A stretch of 6,831 nt of DNA. Origin: Methanobacteriota archaeon. Lineage in GTDB: Archaea > Halobacteriota > Methanomicrobia > Methanomicrobiales > Methanospirillaceae. Shown one piece after another: positions 1-5,300 of the stretch (position 1 is the stretch's first letter; each line of letters opens with the position of its first letter). The translations under genes were made by a program, and so were the position numbers. The stretch covers positions 1-6,831 of the forward strand of contig WRER01000041.1 in NCBI GenBank assembly GCA_009779205.1. The letters are read 5' to 3'. The notes under the pieces are model-generated. The model had not been told where the DNA came from. It ran no database searches and worked only from the letters and a program-made list of their open reading frames with translations.

Positions 1-683
1 AGCCTCAAGAGTACACACTCACAGCTCAGGTTCAACTGCTACGCAATTTGGAAGCAAAAAACGATGTAAACACAGAATATGAGATAGAGCGCAGTAACCA
101 GATAACTGCAACTGCCAGATTTTCAGTACATGCATCTGTACAAAGGCCGTTTCCATTGCAGCTCGCGCAAGGTTGGAACTTTATCTCGATTCCAGGAGTG
201 CCGGTACCAGGAAGTGATACATTTGCAATTTTTTCACATGTAGATACCAGTGGGAGAAGTATTTGGACATATGATCCAATAAAATGGCCACTTACACAAG
301 GATGGCACACGGTAGGCATTCATGATCCAATATCTCCTCTTAATGGATACTGGATTTACAGTACTGCCAGAGCAACAGTTCTGATTCCTCTGTCAGATAG
401 TATCCCGATGAGTGATGGATCATATACCTCGCCATATGACAAACAGCTCCATATTGGTTGGAATGCAATTGGGCTCTTTGGTGAGTATCAGAGATCTGCA
501 AAAGATGTACTTTCATCCGTAAGCAGGGATTGGACAGTTGTTCTTGGATATGACAGTGCATCTCAGCGATATGACACTTCCATCATAAATGGTGGCTCTG
601 GTGATTATGCTGATAGCAGATTCATGATGCCAGGATCAGGATACTGGGTGTTCATGCAAAACCCAGGAACTCTATTTGGGTAA
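1..683 (+). CDS. Secreted protein with C-terminal two-lobed GWN/GYW module (5'-partial)
   Basis: The frame is open from the first complete codon at position 3 to TAA at 681-683, so this is the C-terminal end (about 226 residues) of a longer protein. The TTG at 48 is just an internal codon. After about 50 residues of polar sequence comes a module of about 170 residues from position 162. Its first lobe runs from GWNFISIP through GRSIW.YD to GYWIYS. Its second lobe runs from GWNAIGLFG through SRDWT.VLGY to GYWVFM. The same module, clearly homologous, ends the protein encoded at 4122-5285, where it follows a signal peptide, a cohesin-like domain and a Pro/Thr linker. An extracellular location is inferred from that paralogue. 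Similar GWN...GYW sequences occur at the ends of many secreted archaeal and bacterial proteins, but I know no biochemical role for them. No sorting motif or membrane helix follows the module. The AN1 gene starts 18 nt downstream, so the two are probably cotranscribed. The N-terminal domains are outside the window. Confidence 0.88.
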   Translation, partial: PQEYTLTAQVQLLRNLEAKNDVNTEYEIERSNQITATARFSVHASVQRPFPLQLAQGWNFISIPGVPVPGSDTFAIFSHVDTSGRSIWTYDPIKWPLTQGWHTVGIHDPISPLNGYWIYSTARATVLIPLSDSIPMSDGSYTSPYDKQLHIGWNAIGLFGEYQRSAKDVLSSVSRDWTVVLGYDSASQRYDTSIINGGSGDYADSRFMMPGSGYWVFMQNPGTLFG

Positions 684-690
684 AAAATAC

Positions 691-696
691 AGGGGC
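691..696 (+). promoter_or_regulatory. Ribosome binding site of the AN1 zinc-finger gene
   Basis: AGGGGC ends five bases before the ATG at 702. This supports that start over the overlapping frame that begins at 676. Confidence 0.55.
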
Positions 697-701
697 ATAT
701 C

Positions 702-995
702 ATGGCTCAGTGTGACTATTGTGGAAAAGAGATTCAAACTCTTTCCACATTTACCTGCTCTTATTGCGGCAAAACATTCTGTCCTGAACACCGACTTCCA
801 TTTAACCATAATTGCACACATATTGAAGCATGGAAACAGACTCCGCCACCAGGTCAGAAAAAAGCACAACAAAAGGCTGCACGAAATCCAATTAGTACAA
901 GCGCTCTCTCAAGCAGCTATTCTCCTTGGGTAATCATTGCGGGTATTGTCGTCCTGATTCTGATTGGAATTGTAACAGGTATGTATGTGCTTTGA
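702..995 (+). CDS. AN1-type zinc-finger protein with C-terminal membrane anchor
   Basis: This is a 97-residue protein. Residues 4-38 match the AN1 zinc-finger spacing exactly: C4-x2-C7-x11-C19-x2-C22-x4-C27-x2-H30-x5-H36-x-C38. All eight expected ligands are present, enough for two zinc ions. A polar Lys/Gln/Pro-rich linker (about 45-74) leads to one hydrophobic helix (about 76-97) that runs to the C-terminus, giving a tail-anchored layout with the finger probably in the cytoplasm. There is no signal peptide. The ATG is preceded by AGGGGC at a suitable distance. The gene lies 18 nt after the gene for the exported GWN protein, which points to one transcript. Small AN1 fingers fused to membrane segments are widespread in methanogens. 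Their partners are not known to me; in eukaryotes AN1 fingers are linked to ubiquitin and proteasome biology. The domain call is firm, and the function is unassigned. Confidence 0.9.
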   Translation: MAQCDYCGKEIQTLSTFTCSYCGKTFCPEHRLPFNHNCTHIEAWKQTPPPGQKKAQQKAARNPISTSALSSSYSPWVIIAGIVVLILIGIVTGMYVL

Positions 996-1103
996 TTTCA
1001 TTACCGCAACCGTTGTCAGTGTAAAATAAGAGGTTCCTATATCTTCTTTCAAGGGTAGCTACTGTTAAGAATCACGCTGCACTTATAATTATTTATCAAC
1101 CTC
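996..1103. other. AT-rich spacer without recognisable content
   Basis: No credible reading frame, terminator hairpin with T-run, or RNA gene was seen between the AN1 gene and the doubtful small frame at 1104. A TATA-like stretch (ACTTATAATTATTTA, 1081-1095) is present but too close to the ATG at 1104 to serve a leaderless start there. Confidence 0.4.
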
Positions 1104-1256
1104 ATGATAGAGGGAGCAAATGCAAAAATTATTACATATAATGAAAACTCATGTAGCTATCCAGTCCTTTTTACCTATCATGGAGAGCCCTTGGAGGTTA
1201 TCCAACGTCAACAAATTGATTTTTGCGTAGAAGGATATAATATAAATGCAAGCTAA
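1104..1256 (+). CDS. Possible 50-residue protein, unrecognised (doubtful)
   Basis: An ATG at 1104 opens 50 codons ending in TAA at 1254-1256, just before the toxin gene. The translation starts MIEGANAKIITYNENS and has a protein-like mix, with a Tyr/Val-rich middle (YPVLFTYHGEPLEVI) and two cysteines. I do not recognise the family. Evidence against it: no Shine-Dalgarno sequence precedes the ATG, and its last codons overlap the best TATA box in the region. A second frame at 1120 (36 codons) has a GAGGGAG upstream but reads less like a protein. It could be a small gene, a decayed remnant, or chance. Confidence 0.28.
   Translation: MIEGANAKIITYNENSCSYPVLFTYHGEPLEVIQRQQIDFCVEGYNINAS
1234..1247 (+). 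promoter_or_regulatory. Archaeal TATA box for the PIN toxin-antitoxin pair
   Basis: GATATAATATAAAT is preceded by purine-rich AGAAGG, a plausible BRE. With the usual archaeal spacing of about 26 bp from the box centre, transcription would start near 1267. That leaves a leader of about 10 nt before the ATG at 1277, which fits the absence of a Shine-Dalgarno sequence there. It was found by eye only. Confidence 0.5.
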
Positions 1257-1276
1257 TTGTGTTTGGCAGTAGCACT

Positions 1277-1738
1277 ATGAAGCTGTATCTGGAAACAACA
1301 TTGTTCAACTATTATTTTGATGTTGAACGCGAAGGTCACGTAGATACCATTCATTTGTTTGAGAAAATCAGAGCAGGAGACTATGAAGCATATTCATCAA
1401 ATTTCACCATGGGCGAATTACTAAAAGCTCCAGAGCCAAAACAATCTAAAATGTTTGCTTTGATTGATGAATATAATATTTCGATACTTCCAGTCACTGC
1501 TGAAGTAACCCGCCTTACTTCCCATTATATTTCAGAAGGAATAATCCCTGCAAAGTTTCGCTTGGACGCAGCACATATCGCCATGGCATCCATAAACAAT
1601 CTTGACTATGTACTTTCATATAATTTTCAACACATCAACCGTGCCAAAACAAAACTAATGACTGAACGCATCAATCGTGAATTAGGGTATGGAACAATTC
1701 TCATCTGTACAGCAAAGGAGGTATTAGACGATGAATAA
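1277..1738 (+). CDS. PIN-domain ribonuclease toxin (VapC-like)
   Basis: This is a 153-residue single-domain protein of normal length for PIN toxins. Members are Mg-dependent RNases that cut tRNA, rRNA or mRNA when not held by an antitoxin. Visible elements in order are the first strand (KLYLETTLFNYYF) with the first acidic site at E6, GELLKAPEP with E47, the FRLDAAHIAMA helix with D97, and LDYVLSYNFQHI with D110 and N116. This subfamily usually begins YLDTS, so E6 is a conservative Asp-to-Glu change at a metal-binding position. An in-frame GTG at 1259 would add six residues. The ATG at 1277 is preferred because family members begin right at this strand and a TATA box sits at the right distance. 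The stop overlaps the start of the next gene by 8 nt. Toxin first and antitoxin second is the reverse of classic vapBC. The target RNA cannot be read from sequence. Confidence 0.85.
   Translation: MKLYLETTLFNYYFDVEREGHVDTIHLFEKIRAGDYEAYSSNFTMGELLKAPEPKQSKMFALIDEYNISILPVTAEVTRLTSHYISEGIIPAKFRLDAAHIAMASINNLDYVLSYNFQHINRAKTKLMTERINRELGYGTILICTAKEVLDDE
1714..1722 (+). promoter_or_regulatory. Strong ribosome binding site for the antitoxin gene
   Basis: AAAGGAGGT, a near-perfect Shine-Dalgarno sequence, lies inside the toxin gene and ends 8 nt before the antitoxin ATG at 1731. The toxin has no visible site, so the antitoxin may be made in excess from a shared mRNA. Confidence 0.75.
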
Positions 1739-1931
1739 CATTACAAAGAATAGTTCTATTGAAGATGAATTAGACGCAATCCGGATAAAATTGTACGAGC
1801 AGACAAAAGATATGACCTCAGAGGAAGAAGCTGAGTTCTATAATAAGATGGCAAAAGAAGGATTGGAAAGACATGGTATTAAACCTCGTTATGCAGAGGG
1901 TCCACCTACACAGCAAAGGGCTCGACTATAA
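1731..1931 (+). CDS. Small antitoxin partner of the PIN toxin
   Basis: This is a 66-residue, highly charged protein whose ATG lies within the last codons of the PIN gene (8-nt overlap), behind a strong ribosome binding site. Residues 11-48 form a predicted amphipathic helical stretch with the pattern LDAIRIKLYEQTKDMTSEEE followed by EFYNKMAKEGLERHG. From memory, short proteins with 'IR..LYE.TK.MTPEE' beside PIN genes are common in archaea and cyanobacteria and are taken as antitoxins. No ribbon-helix-helix, AbrB-like or other DNA-binding N-terminus is obvious, so it may neutralise the toxin by direct contact and not act as a repressor. The Pro/Gln/Arg-rich tail (about 52-66) looks disordered. 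The antitoxin role rests mainly on gene position and this weak family resemblance. Confidence 0.72.
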   Translation: MNNITKNSSIEDELDAIRIKLYEQTKDMTSEEEAEFYNKMAKEGLERHGIKPRYAEGPPTQQRARL

Positions 1932-1977
1932 TATTACGATTATGTGCATAATAAGTGGATAATGGAAGACCGTGTGA

Positions 1978-2237
1978 AAATCAGATTCTGATTTCGATGT
2001 AGTGGAACTTTGTAGAGGAGATTCATGTGTACCTTGCACAGAAACACCTTGCAGAGGAACTGTTCCATTGAAAGTGACATTTAATGCAGATGACAATGGT
2101 GTACCAGATACATGGGACTGGGACTTTGGAAACGGAAAGAGAAAAGAAACTCCAAATTAAACTCAAAGATCTCTGGTTTTTATTCCGTCACCAAAAGCAG
2201 AGCCATTTTTCAGAGAAACACGGATGTAAGATCATAA
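1978..2237 (+). pseudogene. Decayed PKD-domain fragment of a surface protein
   Basis: Frame 1 is open from 1978, just after a TGA at 1975-1977, to TAA at 2158-2160. It encodes a typical PKD start (GTVPLKVTFNAD) followed by the hallmark DTWDWDFGNG. The next PKD strand (SGFYSVT) appears only in another frame, at 2172-2192, and that frame ends at 2235-2237. One domain is therefore split by a stop and a frameshift. No start codon with a ribosome binding site precedes it. A Cys-rich stretch (CVPCTETPC) lies just before the domain. PKD domains are extracellular beta-sandwiches common in methanogen surface proteins. The fragment is probably the leftover of a gene lost by rearrangement. A sequencing error could explain the frameshift but not the missing start and the stop. 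It fills most of the gene-free stretch 1932-2289. Confidence 0.72.
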
Positions 2238-2240
2238 ATA
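2233..2240 (+). promoter_or_regulatory. TATA-like box upstream of the surface-protein operon
   Basis: CATAAATA lies about 50 bp before the ATG at 2290. Usual archaeal spacing predicts a transcription start near 2263, giving a short leader. It is weaker than the box at 1234-1247. Confidence 0.35.
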
Positions 2241-2245
2241 GCATT

Positions 2246-2260
2246 CAAGTATAGTACTTG
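2246..2260. repeat. Perfect inverted repeat, possible operator
   Basis: CAAGTA-TAG-TACTTG is a perfect 6-bp inverted repeat with a 3-bp spacer. It sits between the TATA-like box (2233-2240) and the predicted transcription start near 2263. A dimeric regulator bound there would block transcription. The stem is too short to be a likely terminator and no T-run follows. Confidence 0.35.
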
Positions 2261-2289
2261 TTATTACACCTTAGACTGTTCCAAAAAAG

Positions 2290-4125
2290 ATGGGGGGATG
2301 TCTCGTGGAGTGTTATTTTCGGATGTTGCAAGAATTATTTTTAAACGCGGGGGGACGAATAGCGTATGCTAGGTTTGGTATTGTATTCCTCCTCCTCAGC
2401 TGTATATGTATTGGAGCTATTGCAGATAATACAGCATCTAGCATTGTGTATGCTGAACTCGCACCATTAGATCCAGGTTTCGTCTGGAAGATGGATGACC
2501 CTCTTACCTCGCCGTATCAATCCGGGGTCATGCCATCTCCAGTATATCGAACAAATCAAAAACTCTTAGAGAGTGAGTTAGAACTAGAGCTATATCAGGT
2601 AAATCCAGCACAGAATGCATTGCGAGCGGAAGGACAAAACAGTAATGAACGCCTACCAGCGAGTTTCAGCCTGCGCCAGTATAGTCGTGTTCCACATGTT
2701 GGTGATCAGGGAGCATGCGATGCAGGGTGGACATTTGCAAGCCTTGGCTCATTATTATCTTCAGTTCTGCCAAACAAAATTGATCCATTTTCACAAAACC
2801 ACCTGAAAAATACAAACGGATTTGACTTAGGACCTTGTGGTGGTGGAAATGCTGATATCACAACTGCATATCTCGCACGATGGAGTGGACCTGTCTCTGC
2901 CTATGAAGATCCATACTCACCAGCCTCAACGGAGTCGCCAAATAACCTCGATGCCATTGCTCACCTGGAACGGACACTCGTCATTCCAATGGCTAATGAT
3001 CCAGGTCATCCATCCATCATTGATCTGATAAAAAAGATCATCATGAATGAAGGGGCAATCTACGGAGCTTATTACGCTGACGACGGATTCTATTTTGAAT
3101 CTGATAGTCTTACAACATACTACAACCCATATCCAATAGAGCGAGACGAATATGGTGTGATCGAAAATGTAACCGGAACATACCAGGGTATGCTTATCGT
3201 TGGGTGGGATGACTCAATTAGACGTACAGATTTCAATGTGGCACCTCCTTCACATGGTGCATTCCTTGTTCAAAATTCATATAGCAATAAATGGGGTATG
3301 AATGGCTTCTTCTATCTTTCATATTACGATGTTGCATTTAATCAGATGAATCCAGTGGCGTTCACAGCTGCAGGTGTGCGTGACTATGACAACATATACC
3401 AGTACGACCCACTTGGAAACACCCAGAGCTATGGCGCAGCAGAATCCTATGCCTTTGCAAATGTCTTCCGTTCAGAGCGCGATGAAGTTATTTCAGGGGT
3501 TGGATTCTATTGTACAAATCCAAATGCATTCTATACCATTGAGATCTATGCAAGCTCTGATTACCTCGATTTGGAAACTGCAACGCCGATCTCAGTACAG
3601 ACTGGATATCAAGGATTGAGCGGATACTATCCAACACAACTCATAAACCCAGTTTCAATTAAAAAACACGATTATTTCGCAGCAGTTATTCGAATGACAA
3701 CGCCGGGCCGATGGTATCCTGTTGCTGTTGAAGTCCCAATTGAAGGATACTCATCTGGTGCAACCGCAGGACCGCATCAGAGCTATGTATCAAAAGATGG
3801 CGCGTATTGGGAAGATTTCGCAAGTCTAGAACTAAATGGCAATGTGTGCCTCAAGGTCTTTACAACAACGTATGCGAAAGATACGATCATGCCATTTCCA
3901 AATGGAGTGGGAGGATACTATCCTCCACCCAATGATTTGGATGGAGACGGGAGATATGAAGACATAGATGGAAACTTCATGTTTGACGGAAATGATGTAG
4001 AGGTATTCTTCGCAAATCTTGATTTTGCAATGAGCAAACAGCCGGTGTATGCATTTGACTTCGATAAAAGTGGATTTATCGGATATGGGGATGTACAGGC
4101 ATTATTTGAGATGGTGTGGCGATGA
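2290..4125 (+). CDS. Secreted C1A-peptidase-fold protein (probably inactive), lectin-like and dockerin-like domains
   Basis: This is a 611-residue protein. Residues 1-45 carry Arg residues and a hydrophobic core (IVFLLLSCICIGAIA), giving a signal peptide likely cut after Ala45. A papain-fold region (about 122-350) begins LPASFSLRQY and keeps the oxyanion Gln140, Cys143, the GGGNADITTAYLARWSGPV block, and Asn329 in VQNSY. The catalytic Cys is replaced by Gly146 (QGACDAGWTF for QGxCGSCWAF). The catalytic His is replaced by Gln299 (YQGMLIVGWDD for the usual HAVLIVGWDD). A lectin-like beta domain, as usual in archaeal family members, spans about 366-525. Residues 546-611 form a dockerin-like tail with Ca-loop patterns D558/D560/N562/D569 and D590/D592/S594/D601. 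The start is uncertain: ATG 2290 has no clear ribosome binding site, GTG 2305 follows a G-run at 2292-2297, and ATG 2323 is also possible. All three keep the signal peptide. The gene overlaps the next by ATGA. A binding or scaffold role is inferred. Confidence 0.88.
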   Translation: MGGCLVECYFRMLQELFLNAGGRIAYARFGIVFLLLSCICIGAIADNTASSIVYAELAPLDPGFVWKMDDPLTSPYQSGVMPSPVYRTNQKLLESELELELYQVNPAQNALRAEGQNSNERLPASFSLRQYSRVPHVGDQGACDAGWTFASLGSLLSSVLPNKIDPFSQNHLKNTNGFDLGPCGGGNADITTAYLARWSGPVSAYEDPYSPASTESPNNLDAIAHLERTLVIPMANDPGHPSIIDLIKKIIMNEGAIYGAYYADDGFYFESDSLTTYYNPYPIERDEYGVIENVTGTYQGMLIVGWDDSIRRTDFNVAPPSHGAFLVQNSYSNKWGMNGFFYLSYYDVAFNQMNPVAFTAAGVRDYDNIYQYDPLGNTQSYGAAESYAFANVFRSERDEVISGVGFYCTNPNAFYTIEIYASSDYLDLETATPISVQTGYQGLSGYYPTQLINPVSIKKHDYFAAVIRMTTPGRWYPVAVEVPIEGYSSGATAGPHQSYVSKDGAYWEDFASLELNGNVCLKVFTTTYAKDTIMPFPNGVGGYYPPPNDLDGDGRYEDIDGNFMFDGNDVEVFFANLDFAMSKQPVYAFDFDKSGFIGYGDVQALFEMVWR

Positions 4126-5285
4126 CAGCAAAAAGGTATGCAGCGATCTTTCTGTGCTTCATCTGTGTATTTGGATTTGTTACAGGGATCAGTACAGCAA
4201 ATCCGGTACTATCAGTTCAGCCAGCACAAGGTGTCGTCCCTGTAGGCAATACGGCATCTGTCCAGATCGTGGCAGATAATTTCCAGTTTGGCTTGGCTGG
4301 ATATACCTTCACGATCTCATCTTCAGATAGAAGTGCACTTGCAATTGGAAGTGCTACATTTCCTGGATGGGCATCCCTCTCTGAAGAAACAAGACTTTCT
4401 GATGGCAGCGTGAGGATTAAAGCTGTTGATTTGAATAATGTGATTGGGCCTGGTTCCCACCAGGTCTCACTCGCAGAACTAACTGTATATGGCCTTCAAA
4501 ATGGACTGGCAAATATTATTATTTCTGTGCAGGTGCTCGACGATGATGTTGGAGGAACATACAATCCCCGTGCCATTTCTGGTCTGATGACTGTTGGAAT
4601 CGGCCCAGTTCCAACTCTTTGTCCAACGTGCCCAACACCAACACAAACATGGACACCGATGCCAACGGTACCAACAGCAACAAAAACTCCGGCGACTCCA
4701 ACACCAACACCGACACCCACCTGGACATGGACGCCTGTTCCAACGTGGACTCCTGTCCCAACATGGACACCGGAACCTTCGACGCAGATGGCCCTCTTTA
4801 CTGGTTGGAATTTCATTTCAATTCCACTACACCTTGCAGACGGGCATAATACTGCTGCGATTTTTTCAAATGTACATACAGCAGGGCGTTCCATCTGGTC
4901 ATATGATACAAGCGCCAATCGCTGGCATGAACTCACTGCAACTACTATCCTTGAACCAATGCAAGGGTACTGGATCTACTCAGCAAACAACATGCTTGTT
5001 CCTTTAACTTACAATCAATATGTCATAGGAGTAAACAGGCCCTTGTTTTCTGGATGGAATGCATTTGGACCATTTGGAACATCACCAATTCCTGCAAACT
5101 CAGCATTGTCTCCTGTTATCAGAGACTGGACAACTGTACTTGGATTTAGTGCCCCATATCAAATCTGGGAACCGGCAATTATTCACGGCGGACATGGTCA
5201 GTTTTCAGATACCCGTGAATTAATACCAATGAAAGGATATTGGCTCTATATGACGGCTGATGGACGTATTGATATCATTGCATGA
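4122..5285 (+). CDS. Secreted cohesin-like / Pro-Thr linker / GWN-module protein
   Basis: This is a 387-residue protein. The ATG at 4122 overlaps the upstream TGA (ATGA), indicating coupled translation. A GTG at 4116 is a less likely start. A signal peptide covers about 1-26 (KR, then a Phe/Cys-rich core, with cleavage near STA-NP). Residues 27-148 resemble a cohesin module, with LSVQPAQGVVPVG, the LAGYTFTISSSD strand, a later GSVRIKAVD strand, and a closing IIISVQVLDDD strand. A Pro/Thr/Trp linker (164-221) starts with a CPTC motif. The C-terminal module (about 222-387) has two lobes: GWNFISIP to GYWIYS, then GWNAFGPFG to GYWLYM. It is clearly paralogous to the end of the protein encoded at 1-683. 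No membrane helix or sorting signal follows, so surface retention would need a partner. The preceding gene encodes a dockerin-like tail, making it the obvious candidate ligand. Cohesin assignment is by pattern; the GWN module has no known activity. Confidence 0.85.
   Translation: MTAKRYAAIFLCFICVFGFVTGISTANPVLSVQPAQGVVPVGNTASVQIVADNFQFGLAGYTFTISSSDRSALAIGSATFPGWASLSEETRLSDGSVRIKAVDLNNVIGPGSHQVSLAELTVYGLQNGLANIIISVQVLDDDVGGTYNPRAISGLMTVGIGPVPTLCPTCPTPTQTWTPMPTVPTATKTPATPTPTPTPTWTWTPVPTWTPVPTWTPEPSTQMALFTGWNFISIPLHLADGHNTAAIFSNVHTAGRSIWSYDTSANRWHELTATTILEPMQGYWIYSANNMLVPLTYNQYVIGVNRPLFSGWNAFGPFGTSPIPANSALSPVIRDWTTVLGFSAPYQIWEPAIIHGGHGQFSDTRELIPMKGYWLYMTADGRIDIIA
4611..4784 (+). repeat. Low-complexity Pro/Thr/Trp linker with 18-bp tandem repeat
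   Basis: The DNA encodes about 58 residues rich in TPTP and PTWTP. It contains an imperfect tandem duplication of 18 bp (4734-4751 and 4752-4769, three mismatches) encoding PVPTWT twice. Such linkers are typically extended and often O-glycosylated in exported proteins. The long open frames on the other strand and in other frames here are composition artefacts. Confidence 0.75.
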
Positions 5286-5300
5286 GGCGATGATACTGAC

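Noticed and set aside
32..319. 95-codon reverse-strand frame at the left edge
   Set aside because: It is antisense to the GWN-module gene, which is confirmed by its paralogue.
676..933. 85-codon forward frame overlapping the AN1 gene
   Set aside because: It overlaps the AN1 gene in another frame. The AN1 frame has all eight zinc ligands and a ribosome binding site.
996..1103. Possible terminator after the AN1 gene
   Set aside because: Only very short inverted repeats were found, with no stable stem and no T-run.
1120..1230. 36-codon frame behind GAGGGAG
   Set aside because: It has a fair ribosome binding site, but it is very short, has unremarkable composition and overlaps the alternative frame at 1104.
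4734..4769. Tandem 18-bp units considered as a CRISPR-like or regulatory repeat
   Set aside because: The two units lie in frame inside a coding linker and encode PVPTWT twice. There are no spacers.
4496..4936. 146-codon reverse-strand frame, rich in Val/Gly
   Set aside because: It is the antisense of the Pro/Thr linker and cohesin/GWN coding sequence. Val-Gly repeats are simply the reverse complement of Pro/Thr codons.
4594..5007. Forward frames inside the linker region (Gln/His-rich and Asn/Thr/Asp-rich)
   Set aside because: Low-complexity DNA leaves several frames open. Only the frame starting at 4122 has a signal peptide and recognisable domains.
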